A stretch of DNA of 64,000 bases from Gaertneriomyces semiglobifer (GCA_025558075.1 JAHLKF010000002.1:62001-126000); one strand, 5' to 3'. Shown: positions 12,407 to 23,314, numbered from the stretch's first letter. Notes: a model not told the origin generated them from the sequence alone. A program made the numbers and translations.

Positions 12407-12819
12407 CACTTTAGAATAATGTAGCACAGAAAATTTCAATTTGATGCAAACCCGTGTCAAAACAGGATGTGAAATGTCATTTTTTATCAAATGGGACTGA
12501 ACAGCACTAGTCGGAATGTTCTTCTCATGCTTTTCGCACTAGTGTCTCCATCAAGTTCAATTGTTTATTTGTCCACAAGAAAGAGCTCCACACTTCCATT
12601 CAAGCATCCACATACTATGTCAAACAACTGACACCACTTGTGCAGTGTGGATGCTATGCATTTTCCATACCCGTGTGGGATGGGAGCTACGAAGCTGCTT
12701 GCTTCCGCGGCAGCACAACAGCCAACAATGAGAAACTGCCAGTCGCTGAACCAAGGTACTGTTAACGATGAGACAAACTGTCGTACATGTTAAGTGAACA
12801 CGGTGCGAAAATACAATGT
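12407..12819. other. Convergent 3' intergenic spacer
   Basis: These 413 bp lie between two converging stop codons. They hold only AT-rich 3' flanking sequence; no reading frame, RNA gene or repeat was recognised. Confidence 0.5.
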
Positions 12820-15800
12820 TCAGATCATTGCTACCACTACGACACCGCCTTGTTTAACCAGTTTCCGTTGATCAGAATTCAAAGGGTACCATAACTTTTT
12901 CGAGTCCGGATGAAACTTATCGTCCTCGTCCTGAACGCGCGACCCATTCGGCGGGCCTTGCATCACGTCAGGTTTACGTGTCACAGGCCGCAATCCCGCA
13001 CGTCCCTTTTCGTCTAATACTATCGGCTCATCCTGTCGCTTTGGATAGCCCTGGAAATGGACTTTGATTTTCCATGTCTTGCGACCGTTTGGTAGGTTAC
13101 AGGGTGCATATACTAATGCCCGGCCGCTGTACCATACCTCGGGTCCTTCCGAATCACTGAGAATCTCCAGCTTATTGCCGTACAACAGATTGAAGTGGAA
13201 GCCGTTGGCGGGATTACCAAGTTGCGGCCGTCCTTCTTCGTCACGCACAAAATCTTCGTCGCGCACATGAACCGGGAGGTCGTTATAGGGAAGAGTCGGC
13301 AATGGCAAAAGCGGCATGTCGGCGAGTGGCGTCGCGTCTCTGCTGGATATCCGTCGCGAGCCCTGCCTTTTGGGCGTCAAGTCAAGTTCGGACATGGAAC
13401 CCTCGCGTTTGCTGCGTTTCCTAGTTGGAGTAGACTTTGCATCAGATTTGCGTGGTCGTCCTCGTTTCTTGGGAACCTTGACCGCAGCCGATGCCGGAGA
13501 ATCTGAATTAGAATTCGGTGCATCATCTCGAATTGTATCCGTGTCCATCGGTGCAGGTGAATTAGTCATACTTCTGCTCCCAGCAGTCGCGAAATCTATA
13601 CTCTGCTCGGATGCCGCCCTGCTCAAGAAATCCTGATTCGAACTTCTCGGACCATCAGGTACCACTCCGACACTACCAGTCATCATCTCTTCTTCTTCCT
13701 CCTCCTCTTCTATTTCATCATCTTCCTCATCCACCTCATCTTTACCCTGTACAATCAGCTCATCGCCAGGTGGCGTGTCTCCCGGCATATTCAACATGAT
13801 GGCAGGCCCATTATCAGTTGAAGCATATGGACGAGTCGGGACATCCATTAATGGAGGCAAAGCCGGTTCGCTAACATCTGACCGAATAAGGTCTCTGCTA
13901 ATGCTCATGTCCACTGATACTGCCTTGGATGGTTCCGATTCCCCAGCAGCGTTCACCGCCCGCACACGGAAATAAAATACTATAGATACTGGGTCAAGCG
14001 AGTCATTAGACTTGGCGTCACCATTCATCTCCACCGTCTTTCTACCACCCGTTGGTGGGGCACCCGCGATGGTGATCAGGTTGCAAAGGTCGTCCACATT
14101 AGTATCCCATTGTGTAGACTTGCCTTGGTATACATTTTTCCAGGTCAAACGTGCGGCAAGATCGTGGGCATTTCCCTCGATACCTTGAGACAAAGTCTTA
14201 GGAGCATCCACCACCGCATCTTTCGAAGGAGCAACTGGGGGTACATGACCAGATGCTTCAAGCACGTATCGATTCGACGTCGGTGATAAGTCCCACGTGA
14301 CCCTCACCATAGGTCTGCCGGCCCTATGCAAGGGTAGGCTCTCCACAAAAAGGCTATCATGATTTCGCGCCGGTAGCTCAATTGCCTTCAGAAGCTTTGG
14401 AACCACAGGGGGCTCTTTAGGAGCAGCCGGAACAATGCAAATATCACTGCTTCCTTGCTCCCATTCGGCGCTTGCACCAGCTTCAGTATTGGTATTCGCC
14501 GAGTGCTTTTTGGTGATCAACCGCAAATAGTATTCTTCACCACCGGCAATAGTGCGGGTGGACTTATCCGGCGCAGAATAAGAAGTCACTACAGTCCCCA
14601 AAGCATTCCCTTCGTAAACCATATCCTCATAATAGGGCGGGTCCGCGGGCCTTCTCAAGAAAACTTGATAAACACGGTCGTCCATCGGAGCCACGCCCGT
14701 CGTATCCCAAGTCAAGACTAGTTTGTTCCCAGGTGCACTCCGATCTTCGCAATGTAATACTGGTGCGAGCGGCGGTGCTAGTTCTAGACACCATACATCA
14801 TTCGTAAGATGATGCAATCCGCTTTTCTGCGAGTACCCGGTCTCGCCAGAGAAAACGTACACCTTATCTCCAATCAAAGCGCTACCATGTCCTGCTCGTG
14901 GTGCTGGCAACGGTCCCCCATCGGCGCCAATTTGCGTCAATTCTTGCCACCGAGCAGTTTCGATATCAAATACGTAAGCGGAATTGGAGTATTTCCGCTC
15001 GGCGTCGCCCAGCGCTATTCCTTCTGCACCCCCGAAAACCAACATCTTGGTCCCGTACATATGAGCGGTATGCCGCGCACGTCCTGGAGGTGATTCCGAA
15101 ACAGGGAGTCTATACCATTGCGACTTGTGTAAATCGAAAACAACAGTGTCATCTAGTCTGATACACTGTCCGGAATTGACCGGATCCGACCGCATGCCGC
15201 CGTGTATGATGACCTGGTTTCCAGATTCACCATTCCTAGGCCAGCACACGGCGGTATGATCGGATCTGGGACTGGGTGGCTCGCCGCGGACTTTGACGAC
15301 GCTCCACGCCTTGGTGCGGAGATTGAAAATCCAGGCATCGTCGAGGTAGGCGCCTGCGCCATCCAACCCTCCAAACAGAAACAATGCTGGATCTGCAGTG
15401 CTGCCTTCTGATACGTATGTCAAAGAGGCGCCTGCTCGCGCCTTTGGCCCATCCCCCAGCCAATGTATATGTTCCAGCGTCCCAGTCATGGCATCGTATC
15501 TCAGCAGCTCGTCCGATACACACGCCATACCTCCTGCGTCATATATACCGCCAAAAATATACGCATGATTTTCAAAGGAAGCCACTGCCATGCTGGCCGC
15601 GCCGGTGCCATCCCATGAGTCCCGCTCATCAGATGGTTTTCCGCTAAAACGTGGCTTCGTCCAGCTTGAGGTGTGTGGATCAAACAAAAAGGAATCGCAA
15701 AGCAAGTACTTGGAATTGGACCCCCATATCAGCGCTACCTTCGTATCGGTACCATATTCGCCTGTTTTCGAATTGACAGAGTCCTTGGAATCACTAGAGG

Positions 15801-15906
15801 TGCGTAGCACGGCACAACGATGGCCAAATCGCGGAGTCGGTTGTAGGCCACCGGATAGTTTCACTCTTGACCAGCGTCCTCTCAGTGCAGTGGTAGCTTC
15901 CAGCAT
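12820..15906 (-). CDS. HCF-1-like kelch / fibronectin III chromatin protein
   Basis: A single uninterrupted exon of 1028 aa from the ATG at 15906; the frame opens further upstream only through a TTG. The N-terminal 400 residues are kelch repeats (FGHRCAVL, HAYIFGGIYDAGG, LFLFGGLDGAG, DHTAVCW, MLVFGGAEG, KVYVFSGETG). Next come fibronectin III-like modules (APVLHCEDRSAPGNKLVLTW; FYFRVRAVNAAGES), an acidic Glu run near 740, an AT-hook (KKRGRPRK) and a basic nuclear-localisation-like stretch. The last 150 residues (VWYSGRALVY ... WKIKVHFQGYPKRQDEP) resemble a tudor/chromo-barrel fold. Kelch plus FN3 is the host-cell-factor layout, so a scaffold for chromatin modifiers in the nucleus is likely. 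The missing introns contrast with the neighbours. Confidence 0.8.
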   Translation of the reverse strand: MLEATTALRGRWSRVKLSGGLQPTPRFGHRCAVLRTSSDSKDSVNSKTGEYGTDTKVALIWGSNSKYLLCDSFLFDPHTSSWTKPRFSGKPSDERDSWDGTGAASMAVASFENHAYIFGGIYDAGGMACVSDELLRYDAMTGTLEHIHWLGDGPKARAGASLTYVSEGSTADPALFLFGGLDGAGAYLDDAWIFNLRTKAWSVVKVRGEPPSPRSDHTAVCWPRNGESGNQVIIHGGMRSDPVNSGQCIRLDDTVVFDLHKSQWYRLPVSESPPGRARHTAHMYGTKMLVFGGAEGIALGDAERKYSNSAYVFDIETARWQELTQIGADGGPLPAPRAGHGSALIGDKVYVFSGETGYSQKSGLHHLTNDVWCLELAPPLAPVLHCEDRSAPGNKLVLTWDTTGVAPMDDRVYQVFLRRPADPPYYEDMVYEGNALGTVVTSYSAPDKSTRTIAGGEEYYLRLITKKHSANTNTEAGASAEWEQGSSDICIVPAAPKEPPVVPKLLKAIELPARNHDSLFVESLPLHRAGRPMVRVTWDLSPTSNRYVLEASGHVPPVAPSKDAVVDAPKTLSQGIEGNAHDLAARLTWKNVYQGKSTQWDTNVDDLCNLITIAGAPPTGGRKTVEMNGDAKSNDSLDPVSIVFYFRVRAVNAAGESEPSKAVSVDMSISRDLIRSDVSEPALPPLMDVPTRPYASTDNGPAIMLNMPGDTPPGDELIVQGKDEVDEEDDEIEEEEEEEEMMTGSVGVVPDGPRSSNQDFLSRAASEQSIDFATAGSRSMTNSPAPMDTDTIRDDAPNSNSDSPASAAVKVPKKRGRPRKSDAKSTPTRKRSKREGSMSELDLTPKRQGSRRISSRDATPLADMPLLPLPTLPYNDLPVHVRDEDFVRDEEGRPQLGNPANGFHFNLLYGNKLEILSDSEGPEVWYSGRALVYAPCNLPNGRKTWKIKVHFQGYPKRQDEPIVLDEKGRAGLRPVTRKPDVMQGPPNGSRVQDEDDKFHPDSKKLWYPLNSDQRKLVKQGGVVVVAMI

Positions 15907-16574
15907 ATCTCCCACCCCATTGTCCCTCGTTTCTATCGGATCTTGAAGAGTCCCAGATATTTTCAAGAACTGAATTCATCGTCGCGGAGATTATCAATAA
16001 CATTATATATTACGTAACTTAATTAGCTTAGCGAGCGCAGCTTGACTAGCTTGAAGTGAGGTAGAGACTCAGTCAACTCTCATACTCTAACTGATACACT
16101 TCGGGCACTTACTTAAGTGGGTACGCTGAATTCCGACGAGCGAGAGGACGATGCTATGGATATTCCGGAAGTTAATTTTAAGACGTAAAAGACGGAAGCA
16201 GCACGCATTGCCTGTATATGTTTGTTGATGGGAAACGCACTAACAAGTGAGTGTGCATGACGCTACCACAGTCTCACTCCACTCCATTATGTAATCCACT
16301 CCGCTCGGTGACACGCACGTCTCAGCTGCAGATCATTTGAACCCGCCATCCTCCGGATTTTGATCAACAATTGACAGGGACGCATCAGGCGACAACGGAT
16401 GAACTATACATAGGGAGTCAGAACGTGCCGACAGGGATAGCCGTAGATAGGTACGCAGTGGTTGTAGAGGTGATCCGCAAGGGGTATATAAAAGCCTCGT
16501 CGCGCTTGGGTAGAAGCTACCGATTGTAACTGCAATACCAGGATTGAAAACGGGACTCTCTTAACGCCCTTATA
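15907..16574. other. Divergent intergenic region
   Basis: This spacer lies between the HCF-like gene and the small gene at 16575. It contains the TATA box listed separately. A short minus-strand open frame with its own ATG (16003 down to about 15794) overlaps the HCF-like 5' end in another frame; I take it as leader. Nothing else was recognised. Confidence 0.45.
16485..16494 (+). promoter_or_regulatory. TATA box of the small gene
   Basis: A perfect TATATAAAAG lies 90 bp upstream of the ATG at 16575, which would place a transcription start near 16515-16525. It is the clearest TATA element noticed in the window and supports the short downstream frame being expressed. Confidence 0.6.
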
Positions 16575-17034
16575 ATGTCTGCTCCGATTATTATCACGTC
16601 ATGTACTCTCGCCGGTGCGGCTGCATTCGCATACAGGTCGAGACGCAATTCCTTGTCACCCTTGCAAGCACCGATGGAGCCGTCTGGAAGTCTTGCTAGC
16701 GCCTCTCCCAGTTCGCTCTCCTCATCCGCCGCTCAGTCCCCTGGCGCCAGTGACTTTTTGAGAATGTGGGGAAAGCGCAGACGATTAGATGAGGTTCCAG
16801 AAGCCCTTGAAAGGTGCGGCATGAATGATATGTCTCACTTGTTACACCACGGTGGATTTCTGACACATGATTGTTCTCTTCAGTCCTAGCATTCTCTCAA
16901 CTGACAGCAAAATGAATTTGGAACAAAGAAGCACAATGTCGTTTACCAGACCCGTACCTGCTCCCAGAAGACCTTCAAACGGGGGAGCTTCTGATTCTTC
17001 TAGTCCTGAGTTTTGGAAAGGAAGTTTTTTTTGA
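16575..17034 (+). CDS. Small hypothetical protein, one predicted intron
   Basis: Predicted exons 16575-16813 and 16908-17034 give 121 aa. The first frame would stop unspliced at 16889. Joining the GTGCGG donor at 16814 to the CTGACAG acceptor leads in frame into a second frame that reads PVPAPRRPSNG and ends FWKGSFF. The N-terminus has a short hydrophobic stretch (IIITSCTLAGAAAFAY) followed by RSRR, possibly a membrane anchor or mitochondrial presequence. The rest is Ser/Pro-rich and likely disordered. No family was recognised. Support comes from the TATA box 90 bp upstream and the in-frame splice; the donor is weak, so the unspliced 104-aa form remains possible. Confidence 0.42.
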
Positions 17035-17385
17035 TTGTAGATGCATGCTATCTTGATTGCCTATATTCTGTTTACTGTGCCATATATTCGTATTCCGGGA
17101 TGAGACTCACCTGTAAATAAGATAGCCGTTTGTGAGGGTTCGGTTGACCAGTACCTGTTCTCATTTAACGAGAAAACCATCACTGAGCGCCCACTCCCAA
17201 CTCCACTATCTTTTGCAAAAGTGAACGCAGATTTCTAAAGAAACGAAAGAAAGCTTCACCGCGGAGCAGACTTGAGGAATTAATATTTAAAACTTTTTAC
17301 GAATACTTTTTTCCAATTCGAATTTTAATTTGCCAACTTGTGCGACTTGTCCGGACAAATGGAATAATGTTCGTCGGAGTTCTCG

Positions 17386-17391
17386 ACGCGT
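17386..17391. promoter_or_regulatory. MCB box 1 (ACGCGT)
   Basis: This is the palindromic core bound by MBF/SBF-type APSES factors in other fungi. A second copy lies 33 bp downstream, and both precede a gene encoding an APSES factor, so autoregulation is plausible but inferred. Confidence 0.5.
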
Positions 17392-17418
17392 TCAATTCTC
17401 AATTAACAATTTAACTTC

Positions 17419-17424
17419 ACGCGT
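17419..17424. promoter_or_regulatory. MCB box 2 (ACGCGT)
   Basis: Second ACGCGT palindrome, flanked by CACGCGTTAT. It lies about 270 bp before the predicted ATG of the APSES gene. Binding is inferred from the known MBF/SBF recognition core. Confidence 0.5.
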
Positions 17425-17690
17425 TATGTGAACGACCGAATTCGAACAATTAACTCCTCGAGCGCAAACAATACCCACAGGAAACCGTTGCGTCGAGAAC
17501 AGTAATAAGGAAGGGCAGTGTTTTCGCTCAGATCTAATTACACATATACCCTACTGTATTTATTTCCTCACTTTGTTGCTTCATTCACAGAAGCTGATAA
17601 TCTCATACACACATAGCATACATTACCGTGAGAGACTTTGAGCATTCAACAACAAGCCAGCAAACCAAGCGCAGTACAGTTTATGAAGCC

Positions 17691-19139
17691 ATGATCAGTG
17701 CCCCACTAGACGCAGAAGACGGTTTGCTGCAGCATTTCGACTTGCCGGGCTTTTGCCAGACCGACAGCCCGCTGCGCCAACAGATGAACTCTGAGGACGA
17801 CTTTCCCGGGTATCACACCACTACACCGACCATGACGAGACATGATGACAGCCCGTTCTTCCACTTTACCACGCCTTCACCGTTCAACTGTCAACGTTTA
17901 TCACCGTGTACATGTGCAGATGGGTCGTGTATATCGTGTATAAAGCGCGCAGCAAATGCCAACGGTACGGATGAGGATGCAGTTACCCCAACTGACGAGT
18001 ACCCGCATCATTCCGGGAGTCAAGTAGCATTATCCTCACCCGCATCGAGCTTAGATATCTTGGCGGCCGCCGCGGCCGAGTCGGCTGCGCGCAAACGAAA
18101 GATCAGCACAGCTACTGGGAATGCGTCTCCTGCGGCAGAGTCTGAGAGCAAGAGGTGGAGATCTGAGCAAGAATCCGATGATTGGTGTAGTATGGTAAGT
18201 TGTCCGATGCGTGCTGCGCAATACTATGACCAATTCGAAGCTCGGGACTGACCATGGACCACTTTGGGTGCTGCGCAGAACTCCCCACCCATCGGTGATA
18301 CCGACGTACTTCTCCACCTATACCATCAGCAACGTAGTGAGAACGCCAGTTTGCTGCGCGAGATCGACCGCCTGCACAGCTCTAACCTCGCCAAAACGAT
18401 GCACATTACTCAACTGCAGGCCTTCATCGATAAGCTCCAACAGGATAATCAAAGGCTAACAGTGGGGTTGGCGTCAGCAGAGGAGGAAAACCAACGAGCA
18501 AAGGTTATGACTACCAAGCGTCGAAAAAGTATATCTAGGGAAACACCTCCCATTCCAAAGATGCTCCGAGTAAAACGCCGGCTGTCACCGGTTGAGGATA
18601 CCACTGACAACGTTCCTGGCTCGCCAGAGTCACCTACTGCGCACATGGAAGATATATCGCCAAAAATTCCGCCGCGCAGTGTGGAACAACCTCCACCTGT
18701 TCCTCGTGATTCATCACTTCCCGAGCCGGGCGCGATTACAACCGCAAACTGGGGTGGCATTCCCGTATACCAGCTGCATCTCATGGCAGACGAGCCAAAT
18801 GGGCAAGAAAAGGCCCATGTCATAATGCGACGTCAAGAAGATAGCTGGGTAAATGCCACTCATATAATGAAAGCGGCAGCCATTCCGCGCGGTTCTCGTC
18901 TGAGGATATTAGAGAAAGATGTACATACGGGCATTCATGAAAAGATCCAGGGCGGATATGGCAAATACCAGGGAACCTGGTAAGTTCTATAACCTTGTGC
19001 GTTTAAGGTTTTGCACCGTACTCACTGTTAGGTTCTCCAAAGGGTCCCACTTGAGCGCGCCTTGGAACTTGCTCAACGTTTTGGCTTGGATGGGAAAATG
19101 GCAGGGTTTCTCGACCCTGTATGTCGAGTGCATGTCTAG
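17691..19139 (+). CDS. APSES/KilA-N transcription factor with internal coiled coil
   Basis: Three exons: 17691-18194, 18279-18979, 19043-19139; 433 aa. The start is the first ATG; a GTG 63 bp upstream is in frame but unlikely. The N-terminal half is Ser/Thr/Pro-rich with a small Cys cluster (CTCADGSCISCIK) and a nuclear-type ARKRK. A coiled coil follows near residues 180-230 (LLREIDRL, LQQDNQRL). The APSES DNA-binding domain is at the C-terminus: [49 protein letters not shown]. It most resembles Mbp1/Swi4 DNA-binding regions, but those place it at the N-terminus followed by ankyrin repeats, which are absent here. The third intron boundary sits inside the conserved GTW-VPL motif. It is a nuclear regulator, perhaps of the G1/S or developmental type. 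Confidence 0.85.
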
Positions 19140-19418
19140 AGCGCCGACGAGAAGTAAAACTATTTATCGTATTATTTATCAGAAGAAGAAGCGCCATTGG
19201 GACACGATACCCATGATACCACAATCAGCATGTGTAATTTATGACAGCGTACTCATTTGAGTGATACATTCGCCCGGTGCGAAAAGTTGTACATAGCTCT
19301 AATGAAGTAAAGGTTTAACCAGAGCTCATTTGTGAATCACGTTGAGGATTATGATTATTCATACTTTGATACTAAGGGGTTCTATAGGTTGCTGAATACA
19401 TGTGCTTCAGGGATGGGA

Positions 19419-21000
19419 TCATAGTCCCACTGGCACCCCTTCCTGACTGTAGTCAATGACAGTTTCGTACTCTCCCACAAGACATCCGATGGTGCTTTCC
19501 ACGTCAACTTCAAACAGTTTCATCTTTCGAGACGTTTGCGCATTCTCGCTGGGAGCGTTGGATTGCGTTCTTCCAGCGGCGATCAACGCCGCGAACGCAG
19601 ATGGCGATACTCGCAACTTCATGCCCATGATTCCTGTTGTAACACTGTCGTTCGGCGGAATCACAAACGTCTGTTTGGTTTTTCTTAGATCTTCATCAAT
19701 GCCACCGATGACTTCGCCCGAACATGTTACGGTCCCAGTCATCCACAAAACAGTGACTGGGGCGTCCATGGGATTGAAAAGCTCCAAGACAGTCGCTGAC
19801 TGTAACTTTACAGCGAGCCGGAACGGATCAATAATTAATCGAGTTCCAAGGATCATCTTCCTTCCGTCCCCTGGAAGAGTGGTGGTGACTCTCATGGAAG
19901 CCAACGCAGGCAATAGGTACTTGAAAGGCGTAGACTCTTGATGACCGGCTATGGAAACAGTCGAGAGTTCACCGGTGACAAATTGCGCAAGAAGTCGTCG
20001 GCCCGATTTATGAGCTGCAAGCGTTTGGGGACAATATTTGGCGGTAGCGGTGATTGTATTATTCCCGGGTCGTAAGGACATATTATCCATGATGACAATA
20101 CCCACTGGCTCATCTTCATGAATCATATGTAATGACACATCTCCCATTGACATGTTCATGTCAGAAGGGTTATATATGTCACACGTGGTGCGCAACAAGA
20201 TGGCCTCATGTGTGCCGCCAACTGCCGTAGCAGCTCGAATAGTAATCTTTGACAAATTTTGCAGACCTTTCATCATTATCCGTTTTCTCAGAATCACATG
20301 CTTGATAGGCAGGCCAAGAGAGGTAACGGTAAGATGCTCTGCCACAATCACAAGGTGGAAGGTCGTCGATTGCATCATTCGCTGTGAAAAGGCGCCGAAC
20401 GCTGCGACATTTGTAACGCGCACCAGCATGGCGCTATCTAAAACAGCTTCGCCGTTACGAGCTTCAATGGGCGGCATGGTGTCCGTTTCACCGAATGTGA
20501 CAAGGCGGGCGGATTTTCCCTGACGAGCACCTTAAGCTTGAAGGTACTCCCATTGCAAAAACCATGCCAATGCTTACCGATACCCCTCCTTCAACCGGCT
20601 CCTCATAGCATAGCTTCACAGGGCCTGTGAACGTAATCGTTGCCGGCAATGGTCCAGCTCCAGTAACCTTTCCTTTCATTGACATCACCAGCTTGTCCTT
20701 TTCAAGCTCGCCGATCGAAGCGCTCTCCACCACCAAGTCCGACTGATCAATCAACCTTTGCGCAATAAAGGGTAAGATTCTTCGAAAGACCCATCGCGTT
20801 AATAAGTAGTGTGACATGAGCGCGGCGAGTAGTAGGCGCGGAAGTGACAGGGATGGTGGAATGACGATGGCCAGGTACGAAGTCAAGCGTACGAACAGAG
20901 GATTTGTCGTCACCCAGTCGGGCAGCATAGCTCTCAACTGTAGGAATGTCGGACGGTCAAGCGCCGACGCCAACGACGGCGAGGTGGTGAGGAGACTCAT
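19419..21000 (-). CDS. DUF3712-family fungal protein, membrane-anchored
   Basis: Two exons: 21000-20578 and 20519-19419; 507 aa from the ATG at 21000 (an upstream in-frame GTG at 21123 is not used here). A hydrophobic segment lies near residues 30-65 (LAIVIPPSLSLPRLLLAALMS), followed by repeated LEA14-like beta modules: GPLPATITFTGPVKL, MPPIEARNG, LVRVTNVAAFGAF, CDIYNPSDMNMSMGDV and LELFNPMDAPVTV. Such proteins are common in fungi, have an N-terminal transmembrane helix and tandem DUF3712 domains, and have no assigned biochemical role. The splice at GVSVS/GKSAR keeps phase 0. Tandem LEA-type domains suggest a lipid-binding or bridging role at membranes, which is inference. Confidence 0.75.
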
Positions 21001-21342
21001 CTTGCCAGTCACAGGCGAAGAACAAGACTGCCAATCGGCGAGCAACGCTGGAGCAGATTCTCGGTTGGAAGTTACACGGTCTGACTGACCAACTTCCTTG
21101 AATGTGATGGAGGGTATCCGCACCGCCGTCAGGATGTGAATGGTAGTCGTCGTCGCAACGTCCTGGCTGCTGTTCGGTTGACTGCGAAAAGCCCCCCGTT
21201 TTTGGCTCGTGACAGGCCGTTAAGTTGCGTTAGTGATAACAAGGCGTGACTCCGCTCGCTGTCCGGCCGTGTCCACACGCGTTTTGTCGCACTTTCTTCC
21301 TTGAATATGTAGTAGTGGTAGCGGAGTACCTGCTTGGAAGCT
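21001..21342. other. Divergent intergenic promoter region
   Basis: A 342-bp spacer between the DUF3712 gene and WRAP73. No TATA box, RNA gene or repeat was recognised. Confidence 0.4.
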
Positions 21343-23193
21343 ATGGACTTTACAGAACTCTACAAGCAGTCAGCTACCCTATGCCGCTTTTCTCCGAACG
21401 GCCAATATCTCGCGACGGCAGTTCAATTCCGTCTCGTCATTCGCGATGCCGACTCCCTCGAGATCTTACAGTTGTTTACGTGCACCGATATAATTCAAGA
21501 CGTCAGCTGGTCACCCGATTCTGAACTGATCCTATGTGCGTCATATAAGCTTGGACACATTCAGGTGTGGAGTATGAAAGACGAGGCATGGACAGCAAAG
21601 ATTAGCGAAGGTCTAGGTGGCCTGACGAACGTCCAGTGGGCACCCGATGCTAGACACATAATGAGCTTCTCAGACTTCCAGGTATGAGCCTTCTTATATA
21701 ATTGCATTGCGTTATTTTGGATACTCATTTGTTATCGGCAGCTGCGGCTGACTATCTGGTCGCTGGTCACTAAAGAAGCGCGCTATTTACAGTATCCCAA
21801 GTATACCAACAAGGGTGAGTTTAACGCTGGGACGATGGCTTTGATGGCGCGCTCACTGTTTAACATTAAGGTTATTGCTTTCGTAAGGACGGGCGATACT
21901 TCCTGCTTACCGAACGCAAAGACTGCAAGGACTACCTCAGCATCTATGACTGTGAAGACTGGACCCTCCTCAAGGTGCATCTCACTATGCACGGTGAAAA
22001 GACTGCGTGCTGATCTGGGTTACAGCGATTTCAAGTTGAAACCAATGATTTGGAGGATGTAGCATGGTCCCCAGATGGGCGCTTCATTGCCGTATGGGAA
22101 CCAAACCTCGAGGTAGACTAAATCTGCACAATGGTATCCGCATATCTTCGTGATCTCATCACCCTCACAGTACAAGGTTCTGATATACCATCCAGATGGT
22201 CGACTTGCAAAGTCATACTCAGCCTACGATCAAGGCCTTGGAATAAAAAGTGTCACTTGGTCACCCTCGAGCCAGTTCTTGGCAATAGGAAGCTACGATC
22301 AGAAGGTAGCATACTTAATGTGCTGGAAAATTGGCGGGGTTACTAATATTTCTCATGGTTGAAGGTGCGCTTACTCAACTATTATACATGGCAGCCCTTG
22401 ATCGACTTTTCCCATCCAAAAGAGCTATCGCCGACTGATATTGTACGTATCCACCAGCGTTTTGGTTTCACGGACCATGCATAACAACAATCAATGCAGC
22501 CGGTTTTCAGAGAGATTGACGTGACTCAAGATGTAGCCACAGGGATAGCCAGTTGGGCTCAAGCCGCTCAACCACATGTGCGATGTAATGTTTGTTCATC
22601 ATTTGCCTTGGGTCTCGCATGTCGTTAACAGTCGCGTTCTTAACTAGACGAAGTTTTGAATCCACCACTAACAATTCCACAAATAAAACCTGAGCCTGAT
22701 AAGCCGAATCCCAAATTGGGTGTAGGTTTGTGTGAATTCAATGCAGATGGACGGCTCCTCGTAACCAGGAACGGTAAGAGCGACACATGATGCCGGTACT
22801 AGTGCATTTTATTCATTGCGGATTTAGATAACATGCCACATTGCCTATGGGTGTGGGACATCATTTCGCTGCGTCAACTGGCACTCCTACAACAAGCTCA
22901 TCCCATTCGATGTGTCAAGTGGAATCCTTTGCAGCCACATCGGCTGGCTTTCTGCTGTGGCAATGGAAGAGTCTACCTTTGGGAAGGGGGCGAAACAAAT
23001 GCATGTGAGGCTATTGAGGTCCCAGCTGGTAGGTATATTATGCCCGTACGTGCACCGAACTCGCTGATATTCACATCTTCGACTTTTAGCGAACTTCCAA
23101 ATCATGAGCATGGAATGGAATCCCGATGGCAAGTCGCTAATAATGATGGACAAAGACAAGTTCTGCATCGGATTTCCAGTGGACGCTGCGTGA
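21343..23193 (+). CDS. WRAP73: WRAP73/Wdr8 centrosomal WD-repeat protein
   Basis: Ten exons: 21343-21681, 21742-21814, 21871-21974, 22026-22112, 22171-22305, 22365-22442, 22500-22584, 22648-22773, 22828-23028, 23090-23193; 443 aa. Every junction keeps phase. WD-type blades are visible: [87 protein letters not shown] and [10 protein letters not shown]. Family-specific stretches are [27 protein letters not shown] and [11 protein letters not shown]. The protein acts at spindle poles and centrosomes: the fission yeast Wdr8-Msd1 complex anchors microtubule minus ends, and vertebrate WRAP73 works in ciliogenesis. The gene is intron-dense, with most introns 51-63 nt. Its stop lies 121 bp from the converging calcineurin stop. 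Confidence 0.92.
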
Positions 23194-23314
23194 AGCAGGG
23201 GGAACGGTCGGTCAGATTCACGAGACAGCATTGTCACATATACATATATAACATAACCGTGACGTCAGGACGATCATTGTAATTTGCCATTTATGAAATG
23301 CTCGCCGATGCTGC

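Larger units (their letters stand above)
17379..17500. repeat. 11-bp perfect inverted repeat
   Basis: GTTCTCGACGC at 17379-17389 is exactly complementary to GCGTCGAGAAC at 17490-17500, with 100 bp between. The left arm overlaps the first ACGCGT box. Its position about 190-310 bp before the APSES-factor ATG suggests paired operator half-sites. Confidence 0.55.
17035..17690. other. AT-rich upstream region of the APSES gene
   Basis: An AT-rich stretch (notably 17275-17340) followed by two ACGCGT boxes and an 11-bp inverted repeat, listed separately. No reading frame was recognised apart from a GTG-initiated extension (17628) of the downstream gene, which I reject. Confidence 0.5.

Noticed and set aside
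17628..17690. GTG start for the APSES protein
   Set aside because: Eukaryotic initiation at GTG is unlikely and a good ATG follows at 17691. The same reasoning was applied to TTG/GTG extensions of the UBA/LRR/GAT, HCF-like, DUF3712, kinesin, uL15m and F-box/LRR genes.
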